IMG/VR virus record: IMGVR_UViG_3300020424_000025
Span: 1 to 26,252 of that record
DNA length: 26,252 bases
Direction: 5' to 3' (one strand)
Source of the DNA: a virus
Of the stretch, positions 6,423 through 13,531 are shown piece by piece. Both the position numbers and the translations under genes were made by a program. Within the stretch, counting starts at the first letter, position 1. Each line of letters starts with the position of its first letter. Below the pieces are notes generated by a model. It worked only from the letters and a program-made list of their open reading frames with translations, was not told the DNA's origin and searched no databases.

Positions 6423-8708
6423 ATGAGTATTCCAGAGGTATTTTTTCGGGAAACTATAGACCTTAATAGATACAGTAATGCTGTAGCTAATAAATTTGTA
6501 GAAAACTATATTCAAGTAATTTACCAAACTACCAAACAGTTAGTTGAACTCGATAAGAGACAAAAGAAAGCAGGGGTAAATATTGCAGTAGCACCACAAA
6601 CAAGAAAAAGATTAAGAGCAATACTGGCACAATCTAAAGCAAGTATGGACAGATGGAATAAAGATGCAACAAAGCAAATGATAAAAGAAATGGAAGGACT
6701 AGCAAAGATACAGACAGGATTTATTGAGGGAGAACTCAAAAAAGCTGTAAAGTCTGGCGGTATTCCAATAAATTCAGTTGCAGTTAATCAAAGGTATGCA
6801 ACTTCCTTTGTTAAAACAGACCCTACGAAAGTCAACATATTTACAAGCAAACAATTTACTGAAGATGATTTTATTAAGTTTGGGTCGGGTAAATTTGAGT
6901 TAACAGCTAGGCAAGGTGCAATGATGACTTTGCCAAATGGCGAGACAGTTCAAAAAGCTTTTAGAGGTATAGCTGTAAGGAATCAAGCATTATTATCAAG
7001 AACTATTAGAGCTGGTGTTTTTAGTGGAGAATCAGTAAACGTAATTGCTAAAAGATTGGCTGGTACACTTGAGTTTGATGCAGTGGCCACTACAAGACAA
7101 AAAGTTGCAGCGGGTGGTCAGGCTATAAAATTAGCAAGCCATCAAATAAAAACAGTAGTTAGAACCTCTGTTAATCAGGTACAGAATCAAGCTTCTCAAT
7201 CTGTTTATGCGGCTAATAGCAAAGTAGCACCGAGGTATGAATATGTTGCAACCCTAGATAGTAAGACTAGCAACGTCTGTATAAGGCTTGATGGTAGGAA
7301 GTTTCAATACAATAAGGGACCAACACCGCCACAGCATTTTAACTGTAGGTCTACCACAGTTCCAGTTGTTGACTATGAAGGGTTAAGCAAGCGCAAAGGC
7401 TTTGAAGATCTAACAGAGCCACCAGTAGGAAAAGTAGTTAGCAGACCTAGTGCTACTGGAAGAGTCCCACAAGGGACACAATATGGCGATTGGTTATTAC
7501 AGCAAGATAAAAAACTACAAGTAAAGACTCTAGGCACAGCAAAAAAAGTCGATTTTTTTAAGAAATTAGCAAAAAAAGAAGGCTCTGGACACGCGGCTAT
7601 AAGAAAAATGATTAGGAATGATGGAACAGAAGTATCACTAGAAACATTACAAATACTTTATGGTAAGCCAACAGATGTAGCTAAAGCAATAAAAAAAGTA
7701 ACAAAAGCGCCCAAGATTAAGACATCACCAACTATGTCTACTGAGGGTGTTGATACATGGCTTACTAAGAACAGATTTGGAAATATTCAGGAGTTTACAG
7801 AGGATAGCTTAGACGGAATGGAAACTCTAGGCGGTTTGACTGAAAAACATATTAAGAAGATGAGATTGTTTATGAAAAAAGGTAATATTGTAAATCAATT
7901 CAATATGAAATATGAAAAAACTGCAGATATTACTAAGTTAAGGCAAAGATTTTTGACAGGTAAAAATTTTGAAGCTTTTAAAAAGTCTAATGAAACAGTT
8001 ATTAGAAGATTCGAAGCTATTGATAAGATTCCAGAAAAAAATTTAATTTCAGAGGTCAAAGATTGGAAAGAAAGGTGGAATGGTGTTGGCACTTTAAGGA
8101 GAGGGTCACGCAAAGATTTATTTGCAAGGAATATAAGAGCGTTAGAACAAGATGGAATGCTAGATGTTAGTTTTCAGAAAAAGGTAGTTAATAACTTATT
8201 TGGTAATGCAACTGGAAATACAAATGGCTATACCATTATGAGTTCTGGAATGGTTCATACAAGGTTAAGAGAAGGTGCGAAAAAAATTAGTGCAGCATCT
8301 GCTAAGCGAATAAAAAAAAGTGCAGCAAAAACTTTAGAAACTAACTTTAAATTCAGCAAATTTAAAGGCACAAAGTACGAGAGATACAGACAAGGACTTA
8401 AGGAAGGTATTGAGGAAGTATGGTCCAACTCACACCCAATGGACGAAACAATAGATTGGTTCTCTACTTTTGTTCATGAAATGGGACACCAAGTACATTT
8501 CCAAGCTGGTATGCCTAAGTTAGGAAGGCGTTTTTTGGACTTAAAAGGCATGACCTATCCGACTCAATACAGTCGTAAAGATGTAGCAGAACAATTCGCA
8601 GAATCTTTCACACAGTATATTTTTAATCCAGAAGGGTTGCAAAAGAATGCACCACGTTTGTATAAATGGGTAGATGAAACCTTTGAGGAGGCCATGAAAA
8701 ACTTATGA
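6423..8708 (+). CDS. MuF-type minor head protein with C-terminal HExxH zinc-protease domain
   Basis: The protein is 761 aa. About residues 180-320 form the MuF (SPP1 gp7-like) domain: a TVVRTSVNQVQNQASQ helix, then DSKTSNVC (Cys286), RLDGRKF, and PPQHFNCRSTTVP (His305, Cys308). MuF proteins are minor capsid components beside the portal that may travel with the DNA. A linker region follows. The C-terminus then carries FVHEMGHQVHF (His685-Glu686, His689) and EQFAESF (Glu723, Glu727), the layout of a gluzincin metallopeptidase with a third, glutamate ligand. Such C-terminal enzyme domains on MuF proteins are known as polymorphic effector or toxin modules. No separate prohead protease is visible, so capsid maturation is an alternative role. 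GAGGA at 6408-6412 supports the start. Confidence 0.85.
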   Translation: MSIPEVFFRETIDLNRYSNAVANKFVENYIQVIYQTTKQLVELDKRQKKAGVNIAVAPQTRKRLRAILAQSKASMDRWNKDATKQMIKEMEGLAKIQTGFIEGELKKAVKSGGIPINSVAVNQRYATSFVKTDPTKVNIFTSKQFTEDDFIKFGSGKFELTARQGAMMTLPNGETVQKAFRGIAVRNQALLSRTIRAGVFSGESVNVIAKRLAGTLEFDAVATTRQKVAAGGQAIKLASHQIKTVVRTSVNQVQNQASQSVYAANSKVAPRYEYVATLDSKTSNVCIRLDGRKFQYNKGPTPPQHFNCRSTTVPVVDYEGLSKRKGFEDLTEPPVGKVVSRPSATGRVPQGTQYGDWLLQQDKKLQVKTLGTAKKVDFFKKLAKKEGSGHAAIRKMIRNDGTEVSLETLQILYGKPTDVAKAIKKVTKAPKIKTSPTMSTEGVDTWLTKNRFGNIQEFTEDSLDGMETLGGLTEKHIKKMRLFMKKGNIVNQFNMKYEKTADITKLRQRFLTGKNFEAFKKSNETVIRRFEAIDKIPEKNLISEVKDWKERWNGVGTLRRGSRKDLFARNIRALEQDGMLDVSFQKKVVNNLFGNATGNTNGYTIMSSGMVHTRLREGAKKISAASAKRIKKSAAKTLETNFKFSKFKGTKYERYRQGLKEGIEEVWSNSHPMDETIDWFSTFVHEMGHQVHFQAGMPKLGRRFLDLKGMTYPTQYSRKDVAEQFAESFTQYIFNPEGLQKNAPRLYKWVDETFEEAMKNL

Positions 8709-8896
8709 CACCATTTGAAGCATTAGAACTATCAAGAAAATTTCCTAAAAACAGATCAGTGGTAAAACGTATTTACGATGCATTGCAAAAAACTAGAGGA
8801 GATAATAGAAAAAAGTTTGAACAAATAGTTGAAGGTTTGTACGTAAGTGCCATTGATGATGAGGACTTTGACATACTCAACAAATATTTTGGATAG
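8705..8896 (+). CDS. Small hypothetical protein, 63 aa
   Basis: Begins in an ATGA overlap with the MuF gene, so it is probably translated by the same ribosomes. The protein (MTPFEALELSRKF..., ending in DDEDFDILNKYFG) is predicted to be mainly helical, with a basic first half and an acidic end. No catalytic motif or known family is recognised. It is the first of a run of eight very small genes between the minor head protein and the scaffold, and might be a partner or inhibitor of the MuF C-terminal domain. That suggestion rests on coupling alone. Confidence 0.65.
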   Translation: MTPFEALELSRKFPKNRSVVKRIYDALQKTRGDNRKKFEQIVEGLYVSAIDDEDFDILNKYFG

Positions 8897-8898
8897 CT

Positions 8899-9030
8899 AT
8901 GCCATTAAGAAAAGGTAAATCACAAAAAATTATCTCAGCTAACATTCGTAAGCTTATGAGAGAAGGTAAAACACTAAAGCAGGCTCAAGCTATTGCATTA
9001 ACAACTGCTAAAAAACGTAAAAGGAAGTAA
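8899..9030 (+). CDS. Small basic phage protein, 43 aa (LRKGKSQKIIS family)
   Basis: An ATG two bases after the preceding stop opens a 43-codon frame beginning MPLRKGKSQKIISANIRK, with LMREGKTLKQAQAIAL in the middle and a KKRKRK end. The pattern of a short basic N-terminus, I-x-x-N-I-x-x-L and Gln-Ala-x-Ala-Ile-Ala-Leu is a recurring tiny protein in marine and other phage genomes near head genes. It is strongly basic and probably a small helical DNA- or capsid-binding protein. Function is not established. Confidence 0.75.
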   Translation: MPLRKGKSQKIISANIRKLMREGKTLKQAQAIALTTAKKRKRK

Positions 9031-9055
9031 TATAGTTACAGCTACTTTTATTATT

Positions 9056-9127
9056 ATGCCTTCACACTATGGTTCAATGAAGCCCAAGGGTAAAAAGAAA
9101 AAGGTTAAGAAGGGAGGCAAAAAGTAA
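9056..9127 (+). CDS. Lysine-rich mini-protein, 23 aa
   Basis: MPSHYGSMKPKGKKKK and a K/G-rich tail make up the whole 23-aa product. Tiny proteins with the MPxHY start and a lysine tract are found repeatedly in phage structural regions, which lifts this above a chance frame. Its stop overlaps the ATG of the next mini-gene (TAATG). Role unknown; the charge would favour DNA or the acidic portal tail as a partner. Confidence 0.55.
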   Translation: MPSHYGSMKPKGKKKKVKKGGKK

Positions 9128-9216
9128 TGGGATATATTTTTAAAGTGCAGGGCGAAGAGGAAACCAAAAAGCCTAAAGAAACCAAGCCAACTGCAAAAAA
9201 GAAAACTAAAAAGTGA
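9127..9216 (+). CDS. Lysine-rich mini-protein, 29 aa
   Basis: A 29-codon frame starting in a TAATG overlap, beginning MGYIFKVQGEEET and ending in a Lys/Thr/Pro-rich tail. The stop overlaps the GTG of the next gene (GTGA). The chained start and stop overlaps on both sides are the main evidence that it is translated. No family recognised. Confidence 0.5.
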   Translation: MGYIFKVQGEEETKKPKETKPTAKKKTKK

Positions 9217-9443
9217 CTAAGAAACTAAGGCGAGTTCCAAAGGACAAAAAGACAGGCCTACCTAAAAAGTACCTGTCTGGTGCTAAAAATAAATCTGCAA
9301 AAGCTGCAGAGATTAAAAGAACTGCCGAAGCTTACAGAAAAGGGTTGTATATTGATATTAAGGCTGTAAATAAATCACGCACTAACCAAAATGTCTCCTC
9401 AAGCAAAAAGAAGAAAACCACTAAGCGAAAAAGTAAAAAGTAG
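9213..9443 (+). CDS. Small basic protein with KKYLSG motif, 76 aa
   Basis: Starts at GTG in a GTGA overlap. The sequence contains PKDKKTGLPKKYLSGA, then AEIKRTAEAYRKGLYIDIK, and a tail of Lys, Ser and Arg. The D-K-K-T-G-x-P-K-K/R-Y-L-S-G pattern is a recurring element of short phage virion-region proteins. About one third of residues are basic. Its last 53 nt are also used, in a different frame, by the start of the next gene. Function unknown. Confidence 0.7.
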   Translation: MTKKLRRVPKDKKTGLPKKYLSGAKNKSAKAAEIKRTAEAYRKGLYIDIKAVNKSRTNQNVSSSKKKKTTKRKSKK

Positions 9444-9651
9444 CTTAAAGAAAAAGGCTGAAAAGTCTAAGTTTTTTTATGGAGAACTTGCACAGGTCTA
9501 TAGGAAAGGTCAAGGCGCTTTCTTGTCTAGCGGTTCAAGAAACGTACCAATGCCAGTATGGGCTATGGCTAGAGTCAATAGCTATATGAGAGGAGGCAAA
9601 GCTAGAACTGTAGATTCTGCAATTTACACAAAATACAACAAAAAAAGATGA
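9391..9651 (+). CDS. Conserved phage protein, 86 aa (DUF5824-like)
   Basis: The core YGELAQVYRKGQGAFLSSGS, followed by PMPVWAMARVNSYMRGGKAR, is a distinctive conserved block found in many phages, sometimes as a domain of larger MuF-associated proteins. The name DUF5824 is given from memory. The only reasonable start is the ATG at 9391, since no other start codon precedes the conserved block. This produces a 53-nt overlap with the preceding gene. The stop is ATGA-coupled to the next gene. The arrangement among head genes suggests a small virion or assembly protein. Confidence 0.75.
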   Translation: MSPQAKRRKPLSEKVKSSLKKKAEKSKFFYGELAQVYRKGQGAFLSSGSRNVPMPVWAMARVNSYMRGGKARTVDSAIYTKYNKKR

Positions 9652-9803
9652 AGCTAACAACAAGACAAAAAAATACTTTAGCTAAACATCAAAAAGCGCA
9701 TGGTCATACCAAGGCGCACATGGATTTTATGAAACGTAAGATGAGAGAAGGGGTTTCATTTACAGAGGCTCACAGATTAGCAATGAGAAGGAAAGGTAAA
9801 TGA
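9648..9803 (+). CDS. Small basic phage protein, 51 aa (KLTTRQ...HTKAHMDFM family)
   Basis: The protein begins MKLTTRQKNTLAKHQ, has HTKAHMDFMKRKMREG in the centre and ends FTEAHRLAMRRKGK. The T-x-R-Q...H-x-K-x-H-M-x-F-M...F-T-x-A-H layout is a common tiny phage protein located near the terminase and head genes of many genomes. It is His- and Lys-rich, helical and strongly basic. Both ends are ATGA overlaps with neighbours. Biochemical role unknown; DNA or metal binding is possible given five histidines in 51 residues. Confidence 0.78.
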   Translation: MKLTTRQKNTLAKHQKAHGHTKAHMDFMKRKMREGVSFTEAHRLAMRRKGK

Positions 9804-10081
9804 GTGACCCTAGGATAAAAAGGTTTGGACTTGCTGGTTTCAATAAGCCTAAAAGAACACCATCACACCCTACAAAGTCTCATGTTGTACTAGCTAAAGA
9901 AGGAGATAATATCAAATTAATTAGGTTTGGTATGCAAGGTGCAAAGACTAAACCACCTAGAAAGGGAGAGTCAGAAACAGACAAAGCAAAAAGGCGTAGT
10001 TTTAAGGCAAGACATGCAAAAAATATTGCCAAAGGTAAAATGTCAGCTGCATATTGGGCAGACCGCACGAAGTGGAGCTAG
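9800..10081 (+). CDS. Conserved phage protein, 93 aa (DUF6321-like)
   Basis: Contains SDPRIKRFGLAGFNKPKRTP, HPTKSHVVLAKEGD, IRFGMQGAKT and a closing SFKARHAKNIAKGKMSAAYW. This combination is a widespread, highly conserved small protein of unknown function in tailed phages, located between terminase/portal and capsid genes. The name DUF6321 is from memory. The C-terminal half is basic and helical. Start is ATGA-coupled to the 51-aa protein. It ends 29 nt before the scaffold gene. Confidence 0.82.
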   Translation: MSDPRIKRFGLAGFNKPKRTPSHPTKSHVVLAKEGDNIKLIRFGMQGAKTKPPRKGESETDKAKRRSFKARHAKNIAKGKMSAAYWADRTKWS

Positions 10082-10110
10082 TATTGTGAATAATTGTTAA
10101 TTTTTTATTT

Positions 10111-10782
10111 ATGGCTGACGAACCAATCAAACCAAATCCACCTGTAGATACAGCATCATTAATGGCAGAGGTTGAAGCACTCAGAAAAAGTAACAGAGAA
10201 ATTTTAGATGATTACAAAAAGGCAAAAGAGGCAGCCAAAGCAGTGCCACCAGATGTTGATGTAGATGCACTTATTGCTTACAAACAAAAAAAAGAGCAAG
10301 AAGAACTAGAAGCAAAAGGTAGATATGATGAGGCAATTGCAAAACAAGCACAACAGTATCGAGAAGCTGAAGAACAAAAGAACAAAAGAATCCAAGAACT
10401 AGAAGCCAGACAAAGGCAGCTAGAGGTAGAAGCCCCTGCAGTGACTGCACTTGCTGACGTTGTTCATGACCCTCAATATGTTCTGTCTCGCATTGACAAA
10501 GATCAATTAGCTAGAGAAACAGATGGAACAGTTGTTGTTGTAGATGGCTATAACAGAACTCCTGTTAAAGAGTGGGCTATGTCAAAGATGCCAGCATGGG
10601 TACAAAAAAATCCAAGACCACAAGGAGGAGGCGCAACCACAACTAAGGTTCAAACAGAAACTATTGCAGCTGGGGAAAAAAATCCATTTGCAAAAGAATC
10701 TTTTAACCTTACAGAGCAAAGTAGGTTATACAGAACAGACATAAATAAATATAATATGCTCAAAAACGCAGTTAGCGGTTAG
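10111..10782 (+). CDS. Putative capsid scaffolding protein
   Basis: The 223-aa protein has a long, highly charged helical region (residues about 15-110, rich in Glu, Lys, Ala and Gln, with EVEALRKSN and IQELEARQRQLEVE heptads) predicted to form a coiled coil. A globular middle part and a Gly/Thr-rich flexible segment come next. A short C-terminal segment, RTDINKYNMLKN, resembles the capsid-binding end of scaffolds. Immediate position upstream of the major capsid gene is the classic place for a scaffold, which guides coat assembly and is then removed. No protease domain is present in it. Identification is by composition and order rather than a catalytic motif. Confidence 0.78.
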   Translation: MADEPIKPNPPVDTASLMAEVEALRKSNREILDDYKKAKEAAKAVPPDVDVDALIAYKQKKEQEELEAKGRYDEAIAKQAQQYREAEEQKNKRIQELEARQRQLEVEAPAVTALADVVHDPQYVLSRIDKDQLARETDGTVVVVDGYNRTPVKEWAMSKMPAWVQKNPRPQGGGATTTKVQTETIAAGEKNPFAKESFNLTEQSRLYRTDINKYNMLKNAVSG

Positions 10783-10792
10783 TATAGTAACA

Positions 10793-10824
10793 ACGTGGTT
10801 GTGCTACGTCAGAGGTTGTGCCTC
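10793..10824 (+). promoter_or_regulatory. Two tandem hairpins with identical TTGTG loops upstream of the capsid gene
   Basis: In the 68-nt gap before the major capsid gene, ACGTGG-TTGTG-CTACGT (10793-10809, six pairs including one G-U) is followed after 2 nt by GAGG-TTGTG-CCTC (10812-10824, four pairs). The loops are identical while the stems differ but still pair. Neither is followed by a T-run, so these are not typical terminators. They could stabilise the capsid mRNA, form a protein-binding site, or mark a processing site. Seen in sequence; function inferred. Confidence 0.5.
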
Positions 10825-10850
10825 GAAGTAAACATATTTATTAAATTCTA

Positions 10851-11888
10851 ATGGCGACATTACGCAGTGATTTAATAATTCCTGAGGTGTTTACTCCCTA
10901 CTTAATCGAAGCTACAACTCAAACTGACAGCTTTCTACAAAGTGGGGTAGTACAACCTTTAGCAGAATTGAATCTATCCGCAGAAAGAGGCGGAGACTTT
11001 GTAAAAATACCTTTCTACAAAGCTAATTTAACTGGAGATTTTGAAGTTTTAACAGACTCAACATCATTAACCCCAGCTAAGATTACAGCTGATAATCAGA
11101 TTGCAGCTGTACTTCACAGAGGTCGTGCATTTAGTTCACGTGATTTAGCAGCTCTTGCAGTCGGTGGCGGTGTTGACCCAATGGCAGCTATTGCTCAGAA
11201 GATGGCAGCTTATGTTAACAACCAAAAACAAAAAGATCTCTATTCATGTTTAACTGGTGCATTTGGTTCAATCAATGCGAACTCCAGCAGTTCAGCTTTG
11301 TTTGATCTAACCATTGACTCTGAATCAGGTGATACTCCAACAGTGCTTAGCCCAAGACACGTAGCCAAGGCACAAGCCTTACTAGGCGATCAAGGTGGTA
11401 AGTTAACTGCTATCGCAATGCATTCAAAAGTCTTTTATGACTTGGTTGAGAGAAATGCTATTGATCGTATTTACGATAATACAGGCGCACCTGATGGAGA
11501 CGCTACAGGCGGTAGCACAACAAGGGCATTTGATGGACCTAACACTGTAAATACTTTTATGGGTTTACGTGTAATTGTTTCAGATGATATTCCCACCACA
11601 GGCAGCGGCTCATCAACAGAGTACTCTACTTTCTTCTTTACACAAGGGGCAGTAGTAACAGGGGAGCAAGCACCAATCAGAACACAAACTGATAGAGATA
11701 TACTTGCTCTAGAGGAAGCAATGGCAGTAGATCTTCATTACATCTACCACCCTGTTGGTCTTAAGTATGCAGTTTCAACTGTAAACCCAAACAGATCGAC
11801 ACTTGAAACAGTAGGCTCTTGGTCGAAAGTCTATGAAACTAAGAACATCGGTATCGTTCGCGCTACTAACGTATCTAATCAGGACTAA
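10851..11888 (+). CDS. Major capsid protein (HK97-fold type)
   Basis: The 345-aa protein follows the scaffold gene. Its N-terminus, LRSDLIIPEVFTPYLIEATT, resembles those of coat proteins that lack a large delta domain. Typical capsid-like stretches follow: GDFVKIPFYKANLTGD, LHRGRAFSSRDLAALAVGG, NTFMGLRVIVSDDIP and VDLHYIYHPVGLKY. Coat proteins of this length assemble into an icosahedral head by the HK97 fold. No maturation cleavage site can be located from sequence alone. There is no Shine-Dalgarno sequence directly before the ATG, although the hairpin pair lies just upstream, so its expression may depend on RNA structure. Confidence 0.9.
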   Translation: MATLRSDLIIPEVFTPYLIEATTQTDSFLQSGVVQPLAELNLSAERGGDFVKIPFYKANLTGDFEVLTDSTSLTPAKITADNQIAAVLHRGRAFSSRDLAALAVGGGVDPMAAIAQKMAAYVNNQKQKDLYSCLTGAFGSINANSSSSALFDLTIDSESGDTPTVLSPRHVAKAQALLGDQGGKLTAIAMHSKVFYDLVERNAIDRIYDNTGAPDGDATGGSTTRAFDGPNTVNTFMGLRVIVSDDIPTTGSGSSTEYSTFFFTQGAVVTGEQAPIRTQTDRDILALEEAMAVDLHYIYHPVGLKYAVSTVNPNRSTLETVGSWSKVYETKNIGIVRATNVSNQD

Positions 11889-11891
11889 ATC

Positions 11892-12257
11892 ATGCCATCA
11901 TTATTTGACGTAACTGCTGGTTCTTTAATTGGACCTACTACAGGTGGAACTGTCACACAGGCTAGTTCAAAAGCCACTGGAGTCACTCTAAATGCAGAGT
12001 CTGGCCAGATCACAATGAACAACGCAACACTAAACGCTGGGGTTGAAGTAACTTTCGCTGTTACAAATAGCAAAGTCTCATCAACAGACGTTGTCGTTGC
12101 CTGTCATGGTAGTGGCGGAACTGCTGGCTCATATCTTGTTAACGCAAGTGAAATAGGGTCTGGCAGCTTCAAAATTACAGTTTCTAATGTATCTGCTGGA
12201 AACTTAGGTGAAGCAATAGTTATTAACTTTGTTGCTCTTAAAGGTGCATCAAGCTAA
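11892..12257 (+). CDS. Capsid decoration/head fibre-like protein
   Basis: A 121-aa protein, three bases after the coat gene. It is rich in Thr, Ser, Gly, Ala and Val, with a beta-pattern: TGVTLNAESGQITMNNATL, then VTFAVTNSKVSSTDVVVAC, then GSFKITVSNVSAGNLGEAI. This repeating pattern occurs in a widespread family of phage proteins encoded next to the coat protein and thought to decorate the capsid surface. It is often also found at head-fibre ends. It has no signal peptide or catalytic residue. The role on the capsid is inferred from position and family pattern. Confidence 0.75.
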   Translation: MPSLFDVTAGSLIGPTTGGTVTQASSKATGVTLNAESGQITMNNATLNAGVEVTFAVTNSKVSSTDVVVACHGSGGTAGSYLVNASEIGSGSFKITVSNVSAGNLGEAIVINFVALKGASS

Positions 12258-12394
12258 TGGCAATATACGCATTTAGGCGTATGAGAGAGAGAAATGAAGC
12301 TGCTGCAAAAGTGGCTTCACTCACTCCTACAACAGAAGAGCCAAAAACTAAACCAAAGCCCAAAAAGGTAAAACTCAATGGCGATAACACTTGA
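12257..12394 (+). CDS. Small basic phage protein, 45 aa (MAIYAFRR family)
   Basis: Starts in a TAATG overlap with the decoration-like gene. The protein begins MAIYAFRRMRERNEAAAK and ends with a Glu/Lys/Pro-rich flexible tail. Short proteins with the MAxYxYRR/FRR start followed by a Lys-Pro-rich tail occur repeatedly in phage genomes between coat and head-completion genes. The final 17 nt overlap the next gene in another frame. Function unknown. Confidence 0.68.
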   Translation: MAIYAFRRMRERNEAAAKVASLTPTTEEPKTKPKPKKVKLNGDNT

Positions 12395-12938
12395 TGCTAC
12401 TGTTGGCGGTGCTAACGCGAACACTTACATAACCCTTAATGATGCAAACTCTTTTATCGAAGGGCTAGTTCTTAGTGATGACGCTGCAGCATGGGACGGC
12501 TCAAGCAACGACAATAAAAATCGTGCGCTTTTTACAGCAGCCCAAAGAATAGATAGAGAAAAATTTTTAGGAGCAAGAGTCTCTGATACTCAAGCTCTAG
12601 AATGGCCTAGGTCAGGAGTAAGGAAACCTGACACATACACAAATTTGTATGGTTTATCATTCCCAAATAGATTAGTTGCAGATTATTACCTCGACACAGA
12701 AATACCAGATAGGGTAAAACACGCTCAAGTAATTTTGGCTGTTTATCTTAACAATAATAGGAACGGACTGGAACTAAGTGGGTTAGAAGATTTTAGTGCA
12801 GTAAGTATTGGTAATATAAATGTAACTCCTAAATTTTACGGAGCTGTTGGGGTTGATCGTATTCCACCAATCGTTGACCACTACTTAATGGGTATTAGAA
12901 TAGGTGGAAGAGCAAACTTATCAATTAAGAGGTCATGA
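12378..12938 (+). CDS. Head-tail connector/head completion protein (DnaT-like annotated family)
   Basis: The 186-aa protein starts MAITLDATVGGANANTYITL and contains NRALFTAAQRIDREKFLGAR, then LEWPRSG, and a C-terminal region rich in hydrophobic helices. The NxYxTLxDAxxF and WPRxG patterns are hallmarks of a family often labelled putative DnaT-like ssDNA-binding protein. Those proteins sit at the head-completion position and are thought to be adaptors attached under the portal. Order directly after coat and before other neck genes supports the adaptor role rather than replication. Translation may be coupled to the 45-aa gene it overlaps. Confidence 0.8.
   Translation: MAITLDATVGGANANTYITLNDANSFIEGLVLSDDAAAWDGSSNDNKNRALFTAAQRIDREKFLGARVSDTQALEWPRSGVRKPDTYTNLYGLSFPNRLVADYYLDTEIPDRVKHAQVILAVYLNNNRNGLELSGLEDFSAVSIGNINVTPKFYGAVGVDRIPPIVDHYLMGIRIGGRANLSIKRS
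12927..12932 (+). promoter_or_regulatory. Ribosome-binding site choosing the ATG at 12941
   Basis: AAGAGG ends 8 nt before the ATG at 12941 and only 2 nt before the alternative ATG at 12935. The spacing favours the second ATG, two codons downstream. Confidence 0.6.
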
Positions 12939-12940
12939 AA

Positions 12941-13180
12941 ATGGGTTACGGCTACGAATATCCAGCAGCAATCATTATTACAGACACGGCTGCACATACA
13001 GGCAGATTTGGTAAAGTGCATTGTTTGACAGACGCAGAGGCAACATTTGTTGCTGAAAACATTACAGAAAATGGGTCAGCTACCATTAATGGCATCACAA
13101 TGAAAGCTTCCTCTGAAGTTTGTGGCGTTATTACAAGTATCACTCTTGCTAGTGGTCAGGTTATTGCTTATTTCTTATGA
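12941..13180 (+). CDS. Conserved beta-rich structural protein, 79 aa
   Basis: Starts at ATG 12941, best spaced from AAGAGG; an in-frame ATG at 12935 is possible. The protein contains HTGRFGKVHCLTDAEATF, NGITMKASSEVCGVITSITL and ends SGQVIAYFL. This is a small all-beta pattern shared by phage virion proteins encoded in the neck region. It may be a small decoration or neck component. No enzyme motif is present. The stop is ATGA-coupled to the head-closure gene. Confidence 0.65.
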   Translation: MGYGYEYPAAIIITDTAAHTGRFGKVHCLTDAEATFVAENITENGSATINGITMKASSEVCGVITSITLASGQVIAYFL

Positions 13181-13530
13181 GTCTTGCTAAAGCACTAAAA
13201 AAAGCAGCCAGTGCATCATTAAAAAAACTTGGCGGCGATGTAACTATCAGACAAGTAACAGCAGGGGCATACAATACCACTACTGGAGCTATAACTGAAT
13301 CAACGTCCGATACAACTATTAAAGGGGCGTTAAGTAATGTTACAAAAAGTCAAGTAAACGATCTGATCGAATCACAAGACAAATTGTTAACCATATCTGC
13401 TGGTGATCTTACATTTGCCCCAACAACTAAGGACAGAGTGGTAATAAGCAGCGTAGAATTTAAAATAATTCAAGTTATTGTGAATGAGCAGAATAATACA
13501 CCAATTAGTTTTGATCTTATCCTGAGGTAA
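13177..13530 (+). CDS. Head closure/neck protein
   Basis: This 117-aa protein has a basic helical N-terminus (KALKKAASASLKKLGG) followed by beta segments: DVTIRQVTAGAYNTTTG, IKGALSNVT, DKLLTISAGDL, then a DRVVISSVEFKIIQV end. The pattern of an N-terminal helix, a G-x-V-T-I-R strand, an A-Y-N-x-x-T-G loop and a final parallel pair is typical of small head-closure proteins that seal the portal-adaptor stack after packaging. Position between the connector and gp10-like gene fits. Starts in an ATGA overlap. Confidence 0.75.
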   Translation: MSLAKALKKAASASLKKLGGDVTIRQVTAGAYNTTTGAITESTSDTTIKGALSNVTKSQVNDLIESQDKLLTISAGDLTFAPTTKDRVVISSVEFKIIQVIVNEQNNTPISFDLILR

Positions 13531-13531
13531 T

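Noticed and set aside
10082-10110. TTGTGA and AT-rich segment before the scaffold gene as a promoter
   Set aside because: The gap is only 29 nt and has no correctly spaced -10 box.
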